A stretch of 64,000 nt of DNA from positions 1,426,001-1,490,000 of the forward strand of contig OZ038530.1 of NCBI GenBank assembly GCA_964036665.1, written 5' to 3'. Under the pieces are notes generated by a model. It did no database searches and was not told the DNA's origin. It saw only the letters and a list, made by a program, of their open reading frames with translations. The position numbers and the translations under genes are program-made. The stretch is from Gordius sp. MW1. Taxonomy: Eukaryota > Nematomorpha > Gordioida > Gordea > Gordiidae. Shown in pieces: positions 49,901 through 61,095 of this stretch. Position 1 is the first letter of the stretch, and each line of letters begins with the position of its first letter.

Positions 49901-52900
49901 ACCATCCGTGACTATCCGTGACCGTCCGTGACCATCCGTGATAGTCCGTGACCATCCGTGACCATCCGTGACCGTCCGTGACCGTCCGTGACCATCCGTG
50001 ACCGTCCGCGACCGTCCGTGACAGCCCGTGACCATTCATGACCATCCGTGACCGTCAGTGTCCGTCCGTCCTTCCAACGTAAATAATGCTTAGATAGATA
50101 TCAAATTAAAGCCAAATTATTTATTTTTTAATTGCTATGCAATTTATGTGTTTCGCTTTTTGTTGTCCGTCTGTGACCGTCCGTGACCATCCGTGACCGT
50201 CCGTGTTCGTCCGTTGTCCGTCCGTCCTTCCAACGTAAAAAATGCTTAGATAGATGTCAAATTAAAGCCAAATTATTTATTTTTTAAATGCTATGCAATT
50301 TATGGGCTCGCTTTTTATTGTCCGTCCGTTGTCCGTCCGTGACCATCCGTGACCGTCCGTTTCCGTCCGTGTTCATCCGTGTCCGTCCGTTGTCCGTCCA
50401 TCCTTCCAACGTAAATAATGCTTAGATATTAAATTAAAGCCAAAATATTTATTTTTTAATTGCTATGCAATTTATGGGCTCGCTTTTTGTTGTCCGTCCG
50501 TTGTGCGTCCGTGTCCGTCAGTTGTCCGTCCGTTGTCCGTCCGTGACCGTCCGTGTCCGTCCGTCCTGCCCAACGTAAATAATGCTTAGATAGATATCAA
50601 ATTAAAGCCAAATTATTTATTTTTTAATTGCTATGCAATTTTTGGGTCTCTTTTTGTTGTCCGTCCGTTGTCCGTCCGTGACCATCCGTGACCATCCGTG
50701 ACCGTCCGTGACCGTCCGTGACCGTCCGTGACCATCCGTGACCGTCCGTGATAGTCCGTGACTATCCGTGATAGTCCGTGACCATCCGTGATAGTCCGTG
50801 ACCATCCGTGACCATCCGTGACCATCCGTGACCATCCGTGACCGTCCGTGACCATCCGTGACCATCCGTGACCGTCCGTAACCGTCCGTGTCCGTCCGTC
50901 CTTCCAACGTAAATAATGCTTAGATAGCAAATTAAAGCCAAATTATTTATTTTTTAATTGCTATGCAATTTATGGGCTCGCTTTTTGTTGTCCGTCCGTT
51001 GTGCGTCCGTGTCCGTCAGTTGTCCGTCCGTTGTCCGTCCGTGACCGTCCGTGTCCGTCCGTCCTGCCCAACGTAAATAATGCTTAGATAGATATCAAAT
51101 TAAAGCCAAATTATTTATTTTTTAATTGCTATGCAATTTTTGGGTCTCGCTTTTTGTTGTCCGTCCGTTGTCCGTCCGTGACCATCCGTGACCATCCGTG
51201 ACCGTCCGTGACCATCCGTGACCGTCCGTGACCGTCCGTGACCATCCGTGACCGTCCGTGATAGTCCGTGACCATCCGTGACCATCCGTGACCATCCGTG
51301 ACCATCCGTGACCGTCCGTGACCATCCGTGACCATCCGTGACCGTCCGTAACCGTCCGTGTCCGTCCGTCCGACCAACGTAAATAATGCTTAGATAGCAA
51401 ATTAAAGCCAAATTATTTATTTTTTAATTGCTATGCAATTTATGGGCTCGCTTTTTGTTGTCCGTCCGTGAACATCCGTGACCATCCGTGACCATCCGTG
51501 ACCGTCCGTGATCATCCGTGACCGTCCGTGACCAGCCGTGACCCTCCGTGACCGTCCGTGACCATCCGTGACCGTCCGTGGCCATACGTGACCGTCCGTG
51601 ACAATCCGTGACCATCCGTGACCGTACGTCCTTCCAACGTAAATAATGCTTAGATAGCAAATTAAAGCCAAAATATTTATTTTTTAATTGCTATGCAATT
51701 TATGGGCTCGCTTTTTGTTGTCCGTCCGTTGTGCGTCCGTGTCCGTCAGTTGTCCGTCCGTGTCCGTCCGTGACCGTCCGTGTCTGTCCGTCCTGCCCAA
51801 CGTAAATAATGCTTAGATAGATATCAAATTAAAGCCAAATTATTTATTTTTTAATTGCTATGCAATTTTTGGGTCTCGCTTTTTGTTGTCCGTCCGTTGT
51901 CCGTCCGTGACCATCCGTGACCATCCGTGACCGTCCGTGATTATCCGTGACCGTCCGTGACCGTCCGTGACCATCCGTGACCGTCCGTGATAGTCCGTGA
52001 CCATCCGTGATAGTCCGTGACCATCCGTGATAGTCCGTGACCATCCGTGACCATCCGTGACCATCCGTGACCGTCCGTGACCATCCGTGACCATCCGTGA
52101 CCGTCCGTAACCGTCCGTGTCCGTCCGTCCTTCCAACGTAAATAATCCTTAGATAGCAAATTAAAGCCAAATTATTTATTTTTTAATTGCTATGCAATTT
52201 ATGTGTCTCGCTTTTTATTGTCCGTCCGTTGTCCGTCTGTGACCATCCGTGACCGTCCGTGTCCGTCCGTGTCCATCCGTGTCCATCCGTGACCGTCCGT
52301 TGTCCGTCTGTCCTTCCAACGTAAATAATGCTTAGATATCAAATTAAAGCCAAATTATTTATTTTTTAATTGCTATGCAATTTATGGGCTCGCTTTTTGT
52401 TGTCCGTCCGTTGTGCGTCCGTGTCCGTCAGTTGTCCGTCCATGTCCGTCCGATGTCCGTCCGTGACCGTCCGAGTCCGTCCGTGTCCGTCCGATGTCCG
52501 TCCGTGACCGTCCGTGTCCGTCCGTCCTGCCCAACGTAAATAATGCTTAGATAGATATGAAATTAAAGCCAAATTATTTTTTTTTTAAATTTTTGGGTCT
52601 CGCTTTTTGTTGTCCGTCTGTGACCGTCCGTGACCATCCGCGACCGTCCGTTGTGCGTCCATCCTTCCAACGTGAATAATGATTAGATATCAAATTAAAG
52701 TCAAATTATTTATTTTTTAATTGCTATGCAATTTATGTGTTTCGCTTTTTGTTGTCCGTCTGTGACCGTCCGTGACCGTCCGTGACCATCCGTGACCGTC
52801 CGTGTTCGTCCGTTGTCCGTCCGTCCTTCCAACGTAAAAAATGCTTAGATAGATATCAAATTAAAGCCAAATTATTTATTTTTTAAATGCTATGCAATTT

Positions 52901-53766
52901 ATGGGCTCGCTTTTTATTGTCCGTCCGTTGTCCGTCCGTGACCGTCCGTGTCCATCCGTGTCCGTCCGTGTCCGTCCGTGTCCATCCGTGACCGTCCGTT
53001 GTCCGTTCGTCCTTCCAACGTAAATAATGCTTAGATAGCAAATTAAAGCCAAATTATTTATTTTTTAATTGCTATGCAATTTTTGGGTCTCGCATTTTGT
53101 TGTCCGTCCGTTGTCCCTCCGTGTCCGTCCGTGACCGTCCGTGTCCGTTCGTGTCCGTCCGTGTCCGTTTGTTGTCCGTCCATCCTTCCAACGTAAATAA
53201 TGCTTAGATATTAAATTAAATCCAAATTATTTATTTTTTAATTGCTATGCAATTTATGGGCTCGCTTTTTGTTGTCCGTCCGTGACCATCCGTGACCATC
53301 CGTGACCGTCCGTGACCATCCGTGACAGTCCGTGACCATCCGTGACTATCCGTGACCGTCCGTGACCATCCGTGACCGTCCGTGACCATCCGTAACCGTC
53401 CGTGTCCGTCCGTTGTCCGTCCGTGACCATACGTGACCGTCCGTGACCATCTGTGATAGTTCGTGACCAGCCGTGACCATCCGTGACCGTCCGTGACCGT
53501 CCGTGACCATCCGTGACCGTCCGTCCTTCCAACGTAAATAATGCTTAGATAGCAAATTAAAGCCAAATTATTTATTTTTTAATTGCTATGCAATTTATGG
53601 GCTCGCTTTTTGTTGTCCGTCCGTTGTCCGTCCGTGACCATCCGTGACCGTCCGTGACCATCCGTGACCGTCCGTGACCATACGTGACCGTCCGTGACCA
53701 TCCTTGACTATCCGTGACCGTCCGTGACCATCCGTGATAGTCCGTGACCATCCGTGACCATCCGTG
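46969..53766 (+). repeat. Composite satellite arm A', second copy
   Basis: About 6.8 kb in the same orientation as arm A, with about 29 AT-rich modules. It starts abruptly: at 46969 an opposite-orientation 10-bp array meets a module that lacks its first part (TCTAGATATCAAATTAAAGC). From about 49740 to 53766 the variant order follows arm A (for example 28060-28380 matches 49779-50070), with deletions and insertions of whole units. It ends at the second NUMT with the same junction, TCCGTGACTAAAG, as the first. Confidence 0.93.
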
Positions 53767-54091
53767 ACTAAAGTTATTAAAAGCATGGCTGGACCAAAAG
53801 TCATGAAAGGGTGAGCGATTATCAGGCTCATGCAAAGATGTATTAAAATATGACCGCTTGTAATATTCGCTGAGAGCCGTAAGGCCAAAGTAATAGGCCG
53901 GATTAACGTAGAAACAAGCTCAATGATAAACAAAAAAGGAACTAGCACTGTAGGCGATCCCGATGGGATAAATATGTACAGTTTTAAACCTGTTAAAAAG
54001 TATACTGCTGAAGGGGTAAACAATGCTAAAGAAAGTGAAAGAATGATAGCTGTTCTAGATGTTAATGTGTATGTATAGTTAAACCCAGGTA
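53767..54091 (-). pseudogene. atp6: atp6 fragment (NUMT copy 2)
   Basis: Same stretch of ATP synthase subunit a as in copy 1, with LIRPITLALRLSANITSGH and the conserved arginine, and the same truncations at the satellite and at the palindrome. The two fragments differ by one or two bases (GATAGTG versus GAAAGTG near 54031). No new stop is seen. Confidence 0.88.
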
Positions 54092-54436
54092 ATTATATGA
54101 CAAAATAGCTGAGAAAATAGATATAGAAACTGAAACACCCACTCTTCCTACCATAAAGGGCTTAATAGTATCAGAGCTCTGATACTATTAAGCCCTTTTT
54201 GGTAGGAAGAGTGGGTGTTTCAGTTTCTATATCTATTTTCTCAGCTACAGCTATTTTGTCATATAATTAGTATCCAACCTGATATGACAAAATAGCTGAG
54301 AAAATAGATATAGAAACTGAAACACCCGTAAGGATCAAAAGAGGAGAATAAATTTATTATCATAAATTAAAATGTGATAAGACATATAGAAACTGAAACA
54401 CCCACTCTTCCTACCATAAAGGGCTTAATAGTATCA
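54092..54436. repeat. Nested palindromes between atp8 and atp6 fragments, copy 2
   Basis: Same arrangement as in copy 1 but with a perfect centre: AGTATCAGAGCTCTGATACT at 54167-54186, axis between 54176 and 54177. Arms of about 85 bp extend on both sides with a small ACAG insertion in the right arm. Copy 1 lacks two bases at the centre. Partial direct copies follow at about 54280-54326 and 54385-54436. Confidence 0.8.
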
Positions 54437-54437
54437 G

Positions 54438-54533
54438 AGGCCCTCTGATAGACAGAACAGATGATGTAAAAATTAATAATAAAATTAGAAATGTGACAAC
54501 TGATGCTATTATAGGAAAGGTTTGTGGGATGAT
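54438..54533 (-). pseudogene. atp8: atp8 fragment (NUMT copy 2)
   Basis: Same 31-codon piece of ATP synthase subunit 8 as in copy 1, starting next to trnD with IIPQTFPMM and ending in the same palindromic junction. No difference from copy 1 was noticed. Confidence 0.72.
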
Positions 54534-54584
54534 GGGGATCCTAATACCTAGGTTTATCACCTTGACAAAGTGATATAACCCCCA
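54532..54584 (-). tRNA. trnD: trnD(GTC)-like, lacking a D-arm, NUMT copy 2
   Basis: Same 53-nt form as in copy 1: intact acceptor, anticodon (GTC) and T-stems, with only four bases where the D-arm should be. Confidence 0.66.
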
Positions 54585-54587
54585 AAG

Positions 54588-54653
54588 GCAGGTAAAGTTA
54601 CTAATAACTTCTTCAACTTAAGAGGTTGATGCTTCCTAAAAGCTTTTTAACTG
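54588..54653 (-). tRNA. trnK: trnK(CTT), NUMT copy 2
   Basis: Same 66-nt cloverleaf as copy 1 with anticodon CTT in a CTCTTAA loop, placed between the cox2 stop and the trnD-like sequence. Confidence 0.85.
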
Positions 54654-54655
54654 TA

Positions 54656-55103
54656 TTACTTTGTTGTTACTCAGTTCAAAAAATTACTAGTAGATAAAGC
54701 TTCTAAACAAATAGGCATAAAAGTCTTCTTGTTGTGTTATATACGAATCGAAGTTTAAATTCTCAAAATCAGAGTACTCATAGTTTCAGTATCACTGAGC
54801 TTCTATTACTTTTACAGTAAAATCAGGTCAGTGAGCATCTTCGTTAGAGTATAAAATTTTTACTGTAGGCAAAGCTATAGCTATTAAAATTACTATGGGT
54901 AAAACCGTTCAAATAAATTCTGTTAGATTTATATGTGCAGGTTTTAGAGTGTAGCTTTTTGGTGTGATAATAGTAAAAAATATAAATATAACCATTATTG
55001 TAATAGCAATGATGTAAGCTATAGCAAACTCGTGTAAGAGTAGAAGGTATTCTGATGAAGAGGTAGCTATATCATTTAAAAAAACCAAATGTCAGGGGTT
55101 CAT
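54656..55103 (-). pseudogene. cox2: cox2 with internal deletion (NUMT copy 2)
   Basis: Carries the same out-of-frame deletion of the CuA-region codons as copy 1, at the same place (after DSYMTQQED). One dinucleotide difference near 55065 (GGTAGC here, GGATGC in copy 1) changes residues near the N-terminus. The shared deletion shows descent from one damaged ancestor. Confidence 0.92.
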
Positions 55104-55399
55104 TACAATCAGGTTGGATTGTTAAATAGATAAAGAGGTGATTTCGTTGTAAGTATGTGTACTAGGAGGAAAACCTAAAATAAACTCAGGGTGAGTTCTA
55201 GCAGGCATAAATCTCATAGTCTTGCGTTTTATAGAAAAAATATCTCATAAAACTCAAATAAATAGAATAAGAGATAGAGTAGATAAGGTAGACCCTAAAG
55301 AAGAAATAGTATTTCAAAAAGTAAATCTATCAGGATAGTCTGTATACCGACGAGGTATTCCGGCTAAGCCTAAAAAATGGTGAGGAAAGAATGTCAGAT

Positions 55400-55404
55400 T
55401 CACC
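55400..55404 (+). other. Left target-site duplication of the LTR insert
   Basis: TCACC here and TCACC at 59670-59674, immediately inside the cox1 flanks. Five-base duplications are usual for LTR retrotransposons. A 4-bp CACC reading is possible if the LTR ends in T. Confidence 0.78.
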
Positions 55405-55891
55405 TATCGTGTACCCATACACGAAGATATTATCCGGAGATACGAGTATACAAAGACAAAGCCAGATGTTTACTTTGTTTGTAAAAGGTATAGACGCCGC
55501 CGCCACACGTCTCTCCTTTTCTAATTAAGTTTAGTACGCATATTAAATCCCCCCCCCGACGCGCTGATATTATTTATTTTATCCCCATATATGATTGTGT
55601 ATCACTGATAATATGCCTGAGTCATTATGATAGTACGGGGATATCTTTTAGATATAAATTAATTTATTCTTGGTTGTATTTGTGTAATAGAAATAAAGTT
55701 TATACACGAGAGAGATTTTAGTTTAATAAAACGACATTTTACCGGGGAGAAGGTTGGTTTTCCCCGGCCCCCTATCATCCAGTAAAATCTCCCCAATATA
55801 TCTCTAAAAACTCCCCAATATATCCTAAATGACCTATCCCCCTTTTCAACAAGTTTTTAATCATATCACATAAAAATGCCTGGATATGAAA
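55405..55891 (+). repeat. LTR 1
   Basis: Begins TATCGTGTACCCATACACG and ends GGATATGAAA, without canonical TG...CA ends. It contains a C-run before GACGCGCTG, a tandem-like CTCCCCAATATATC pair and an AATAAA signal in AATAGAAATAAAGTTT (about 55689-55704). The purine tract expected before it is absent because it is the outer left LTR. Confidence 0.85.
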
Positions 55892-55926
55892 TTGGCGCCG
55901 GAAAGGTGGAATCGAACCACTTCGCC
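55892..55926 (+). other. Primer-binding site extended into a tRNA-like T-arm
   Basis: Starts TTGGCGCCGG, complementary to a tRNA 3' end with CCA. Complementarity to a tRNA appears to continue beyond the usual 18 bases. Read in reverse complement the segment ends in GCGCCA, preceded by the full B-box GGTTCGATTCC inside a GTGG/CCAC stem. Next comes an inverted LTR piece. In the other two internal regions only TGGCGCCGGATT and a decayed AATCGAACC remain. Confidence 0.6.
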
Positions 55927-56384
55927 AACCAAGAATAAATTAATTAATTTCTAAAAGATATCCCCGTACTATCATAATGACTCAGGCATATTATCAGTGA
56001 TACACAATCATATATGGGGATAAAATAAATAATATCAGCGCGTCGGGGGGGGGATTTAATATGCGTACTAAACTTAATTAGAAAAGGAGAGACGTGTGGC
56101 GGCGGCGTCTATACCTTTTACAAACAAAGTAAACATCTGGCTTTGTCTTTGTATACTCGTATCTCCGGATAATATCTTCGTGTATGGGTACACGATATCT
56201 TTCCCTTTACCAAACTTGTATGCTCCCTCTGGGTGATGGGGGGGGGGTGTGAAAAATTTTCCGGTCTTAACATTAAAAATATCAAACTAACTTCTATGAA
56301 TTTACGCAGTATTTTCTTTTGAAGAATCCATGGCCAACGGGATTTACCTCATTTATGGCTTGTGGGACTTTTCATGTTCTTTTT
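55927..56384 (-). mobile_element. Inverted fragment: 5' half of an LTR plus internal 3' end
   Basis: Reverse-complement copy of the first 270 bp or so of an LTR (55927-56197, ending CACGATA), then the reversed purine tract TCTTTCCCTTT and the last 175 bp of an internal region up to TTCATGTTCTTTTT. It meets LTR 2 head to head at 56385. The LTR piece carries the AATTAATTAATT variant seen in LTRs 2 and 3, not the ATATAAATTAATT variant of LTR 1. Confidence 0.85.
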
Positions 56385-56919
56385 TATCGTGTACCCATAC
56401 ACGAAGATATTATCCGGAGATACGAGTATACAAAGACAAAGCCAGATGTTTACTTTGTTTGTAAAAGGTATAGACGCCGCCGCCACACGTCTCTCCTTTT
56501 CTAATTAAGTTTAGTACGCATATTAAATCCCCCCCCCGACGCGCTGATATTATTTATTTTATCCCCATATATGATTGTGTATCACTGATAATATGCCTGA
56601 GTCATTATGATAGTACGGGGATATCTTTTAGAAATTAATTAATTTATTCTTGGTTGTATTTGTGTAATAGAAATAAAGTTTATACACGAGAGAGATTTTA
56701 GTTTAATAATACGACATTTTACCGGGGAGAAGGTTGGTTTTCCCCGGCCCCCTATCATCCAGTAAAATCTCCCCAATATATCTCTAAAGACTCCCCAATA
56801 TATCCTAAATGACCTATCCCCCTTTTCATTAATTTAATCCTACCACGAATATTCTTCCCAAGTTATTCTGGGTCCAACAAGTTTTTAATCATATCACATA
56901 AAGTTGATTGGATATGAAA
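56385..56919 (+). repeat. LTR 2 (with a 48-bp extra segment)
   Basis: Full LTR of 535 bp. Compared with the others it has an additional segment near 56829-56876 (ATTAATTTAATCCTACCACG...TTCTGGGTCC) before CAACAAGTTTTTAATC. The other LTRs may have lost it, since CA flanks it. The end GGATATGAAA is followed by TTGGCGCCGG. Confidence 0.85.
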
Positions 56920-57629
56920 TTGGCGCCGGATTAAAAAAAGTAATCGAACCATCCCCATCATAAATTAGACCAAAAGAGATGTACCCACGCCAAGAAAAAC
57001 AATTTCTTTAAAAAAAAATGAAATACCCCCGGAAAACAATTCGGTAAAAAACAAATTACCCCTACTATTCGGAATTGAAAAATCATTCTAGACAAATTAC
57101 CCCTACTATTCTGAATTGAGAAATCATTCTAAGAAATTACTCCTGAAATTCCCCTTCATTCAAACCTTCTTTTTAGTATTATTCTCATTTTTCAGGATAT
57201 AACAGAAGTTCAAAATTCACACCCTCGGATATTCCTATTCAGCATATATAAAATCGCATCCTGTACAAATCTAAATTTCATCTGGTTAAAGAAATCAGGA
57301 ATTATTCAACCAGGAAATAATTAATACGATGCATCATAGGACAAGAGTTTCCGATAACAGATGGCAACACGCACTGCAAGAAAATGATTAGGATTCATAG
57401 AGCAGGGATTAGTTTACCACAATTTAAAGAGCGGGGAAAAAGAACATGAAAAGTCCCACAAGCCATAAATGAGGTAAATCCCGTTGGCCATGGATTCTTC
57501 AAAAGAAAATACTGCGTAAATTCATTGAAGTTAGTTTGATATTTTTAATGTTAAGACCGGAAAATTTTTCACACCCCCCCCCCCCCCCCATCACCCAGAG
57601 GGAGCATACAAGTTTGGTAAAGGGAAAGA
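56920..57629 (+). mobile_element. Internal region 1 of the LTR element, non-coding
   Basis: 710 bp from TTGGCGCCGG to the purine tract AAAGGGAAAGA at 57619-57629. It contains a direct repeat (ACAAATTACCCCTACTATTC twice near 57050-57115) and a run of 16 C near 57574-57589. Open frames are under about 60 codons and show no retroelement motif. Short length and lack of coding capacity fit a TRIM-like element. Confidence 0.82.
57619..57629 (+). promoter_or_regulatory. Polypurine tract before LTR 3
   Basis: AAAGGGAAAGA lies directly before the LTR start TATCGTG, the expected site of plus-strand priming. The same tract precedes LTR 5 at 59173-59183. Confidence 0.75.
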
Positions 57630-58115
57630 TATCGTGTACCCATACACGAAGATATTATCCGGAGATACGAGTATACAAAGACAAAGCCAGATGTTTACTT
57701 TGTTTGTAAAAGGTATAGACGCCGCCGCCACACGTCTCTCCTTTTCTAATTAAGTTTAGTACGCATATTAAATCCCCCCCCGACGCGCTGATATTATTTA
57801 TTTTATCCCCATATATGATTGTGTATCACTGATAATATGCCTGAGTCATTATGATAGTACGGGGATATCTTTTAGAAATTAATTAATTTATTCTTGGTTG
57901 TATTTGTGTAATAGAAATAAAGTTTATACACGAGAGAGATTTTAGTTTAATAATACGACATTTTACCGGGGAGAAGGTTGGTTTTCCCCGGCCCCCTATC
58001 ATCCAGTAAAATCTCCCCAATATATCTCTAAAAACTCCCCAATATATCCTAAATGACCTATCCCCCTTTTCAACAAGTTTTTAATCATATCACATAAAAA
58101 TGCCTGGATATGAAA
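57630..58115 (+). repeat. LTR 3
   Basis: Full LTR of 486 bp, TATCGTG to GATATGAAA. Instead of a primer-binding site it is followed by TTCGCCGCCGCCACACG, the middle of another LTR, so two LTRs are joined in tandem. Confidence 0.85.
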
Positions 58116-58515
58116 TTCGCCGCCGCCACACGTCTCTCCTTTTCTAATTAAGTTTAGTACGCATATTAAATCCCCCCCCCCGACGCGCTGATATTATTTA
58201 TTTTATCCCCATATATGATTGTGTATCACTGATAATATGCCTGAGTCATTATGATAGTACGGGGATATCTTTTAGATATAAATTAATTTATTCTTGGTTG
58301 TATTTGTGTAATAGAAATAAAGTTTATACACGAGAGAGATTTTAGTTTAATAATACGACATTTTACCGGGGAGAAGGTTGGTTTTCCCCGGCCCCCTATC
58401 ATCCAGTAAAATCTCCCCAATATATCTCTAAAAACTCCCCAATATATCCTAAATGACCTATCCCCCTTTTCAACAAGTTTTTAATCATATCACATAAAAA
58501 TGCTGGGATATGAAA
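58116..58515 (+). repeat. 5'-truncated LTR 4
   Basis: Lacks about the first 90 bp and begins within the CGCCGCCGCCACACG motif, then continues to GATATGAAA. The junction with LTR 3 shares only one or two bases, so it looks like a recombination or template-switch join. Confidence 0.82.
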
Positions 58516-59183
58516 TTGGCGCCGGATTAAAAAAGTAATCGAACCATCCCCATCATAAATTAGACCAAAAGAGATGTACCCACGCCAAGAAAAACAATTT
58601 CTTTAAAAAAAAATGAAATACCCCCGGAAAACAATTCGGTAAAAAACAAATTACCCCTACTATTCGGAATTGAAAAATCATTCTAGACAAATTACCCCTA
58701 CTATTCTGAATTGAGAAATCATTCTAAGAAATTACTCCTGAAATTCCCCTTCATTCAAACCTTAGTTCAAAATTCACACCCTCGGATATTCCTATTCAGC
58801 ATATATAAAATCGCATCCTGTACAAATCTAAATTTCATCTGGTTAAAGAAATCAGGAATTATTCAACCAGGAAATAATTAATACGATGCATCATAGGACA
58901 AGAGTATCCGATAACCGATGGCAACACGCACTGCAAGAAAATGTTTAGGATTCATAGAGCAGGGATTAGTTTACCACAATTTAAAGAGCGGGGAAAAAGA
59001 ACATGAAAATTCCCACAAGCCATAAATGAGGTAAATCCCGTTGGCCATGGATTCTTCAAAAGAAAATACTGCGTAAATTCATTGAAGTTAGTTTGATATT
59101 TTTAATGTTAAGACCGGAAAATTTTTCACACCCCCCCCCCCCCATCACCCAGAGGGAGCATACAAGTTTGGTAAAGGGAAAGA
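58516..59183 (+). mobile_element. Internal region 2 of the LTR element, non-coding
   Basis: 668 bp, very similar to internal region 1 but lacking about 38 bp (the CTTTTTAGTATTATTCTC...CAGGATATAACAG stretch). It ends with the purine tract at 59173-59183. No coding frame is recognisable. Confidence 0.82.
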
Positions 59184-59669
59184 TATCGTGTACCCATACA
59201 CGAAGATATTATCCGGAGATACGAGTATACAAAGACAAAGCCAGATGTTTACTTTGTTTGTAAAAGGTATAGACGCCGCCGCCACACGTCTCTCCTTTTC
59301 TAATTAAGTTTAGTACGCATATTAAATCCCCCCCCGACGCGCTGATATTATTTATTTTATCCCCATATATGATTGTGTATCACTGATAATATGCCTGAGT
59401 CATTATGATAGTACGGGGATATCTTTTAGATATAAATTAATTTATTCTTGGTTGTATTTGTGTAATAGAAATAAAGTTTATACACGAGAGAGATTTTAGT
59501 TTAATAATACGACATTTTACCGGGGAGAAGGTTGGTTTTCCCCGGCCCCCTATCATCCAGTAAAATCTCCCCAATATATCTCTAAAAACTCCCCAATATA
59601 TCCTAAATGACCTATCCCCCTTTTCAACAAGTTTTTAATCATATCACATAAAAATGCCTGGATATGAAA
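59184..59669 (+). repeat. LTR 5, outer right LTR
   Basis: Full LTR of 486 bp preceded by the purine tract and followed by the target duplication TCACC and cox1. It carries the ATATAAATTAATT variant also found in LTR 1, so the outer LTRs resemble each other more than the inner ones at this site. Confidence 0.85.
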
Positions 59670-59967
59670 TCACCCCAATAAAAGTTAGTAGAAACTGAGG
59701 AAGACTGATTTTTATTGATATATTTAGTCCACTAATTAGAGGCATGTAATGAGTTACCCCTGCAAAAATGGAAAAGACAGCTCCTATTGAAAGAACGTAG
59801 TGAAAATGTGCTACAACATAATAAGTGTCGTGAAGTGTAATGTCTAGGGAAGATGAGCTTAAAATAATACCTGTTAGTCCTCCTACTGTAAATAGAAATA
59901 AGAACCCTATCGCTCATATTTGAGAGATAGAAAAATTATTAGGAGAACCTGATATAGTGGCTAGTCA

Positions 59968-60138
<171 letters not shown>

Positions 60139-60922
60139 TTATTTGCATTATCTGCTAGAACGTGAGAAATTAAACCGAAACCGGGTAAGATTAAGATGTA
60201 TACTTCAGGATGTCCAAAGAACCAAAACAAATGTTGAAATAAAACAGGATCGCCTCCTCCGATAGGATCGAAAAAAGAAGTATTAATATTACGATCCAAG
60301 ATTAGTATTGTTAGAGCACCTGCTAATACAGGAAGTCTTAAAAGTAATAGGAAAGCAGTAATTAATGAAGACCATAAAAAAAGCGATAGTTTTTCTATAG
60401 GGAATCCTGCGGGTCGTAAAGTGATGATTGTAGTAATAAAGTTTATTGATCCTAAAAGAGAGCTAATCCCGGCAATATGAAGAGATAGGATTGCTAAATC
60501 AGTAGAAGGTGAGGGATGGCCAATTAAACCAGATAAGGGTGGATAGATTGTCCATCCTGTAGCACACCCTGACTCTGTTAGGCTACTAGTTAGTAGAAGA
60601 ATTAATCTAAGGGGTAATAATCAAAAAGATAGATTGTTTATACGAGGAAAGGCTATGTCCGGGGATGACAGCATAGACGGGATTAGTCAATTTCCAAACC
60701 CTCCTACCAGAATAAGTATAATAGCAAAAAAAATTATTACTAGGGCATGGGCAGTAATAATTATATTATAGGTGGACCCTCTTTTAATAAGTGAACCTAA
60801 GTGGGAGAGCTCGATTCGGATAATTACTCTTAAAGCAGTTCCTAAAAAAGCTGCTCAAAATCCGAATAGAAAGTATAGAATGCCAATATCCCTGTGTGAA
60901 GTTGTTGTTAATCATCGCATAT

Positions 60923-60995
60923 TTTTAACATTTTTATTGTCGCGGAGACATTCACAGCGGCTGTGAATGTCTCCGCGACAATAAAAATGTTAAAA
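60923..60995. repeat. Perfect 36-bp hairpin just upstream of cox1, copy 2
   Basis: Arms 60923-60958 and 60960-60995 are exact reverse complements with a single G between them. Copy 1 has a 38-bp stem and a 4-base loop; this copy has lost about 7 bp at the tip. Confidence 0.92.
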
Positions 60996-61095
60996 GGGGC
61001 AAGCCCCTTTAAGGGGGTATGGGTGGGTGGGAGTATTAGTTAGTATTAGTTAGTATTCTGTATTAAGATTCTAATATGTGTATTTACACCTTCAG

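Larger units (their letters stand above)
55405..59669 (+). mobile_element. Non-autonomous LTR-retrotransposon cluster
   Basis: 4265 bp with four near-complete LTRs of about 486-535 bp, one 5'-truncated LTR, one inverted LTR half, and two internal regions of about 700 bp that have no significant open frame. Internal regions start with a primer-binding-site-like TTGGCGCCGG and end with the purine tract AAAGGGAAAGA directly before the next LTR. This is the layout of a small non-autonomous (TRIM-like) element that depends on another element's proteins. No gag, protease, reverse transcriptase or integrase sequence is visible, so the superfamily cannot be named. One outer 5-bp target duplication frames the whole cluster, so it arrived or grew as one unit. 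Confidence 0.85.

Noticed and set aside
56319-56504. 61-codon frame across the inverted fragment and LTR 2
   Set aside because: It crosses a rearrangement junction and reads into LTR sequence, so it cannot be an ancestral gene.
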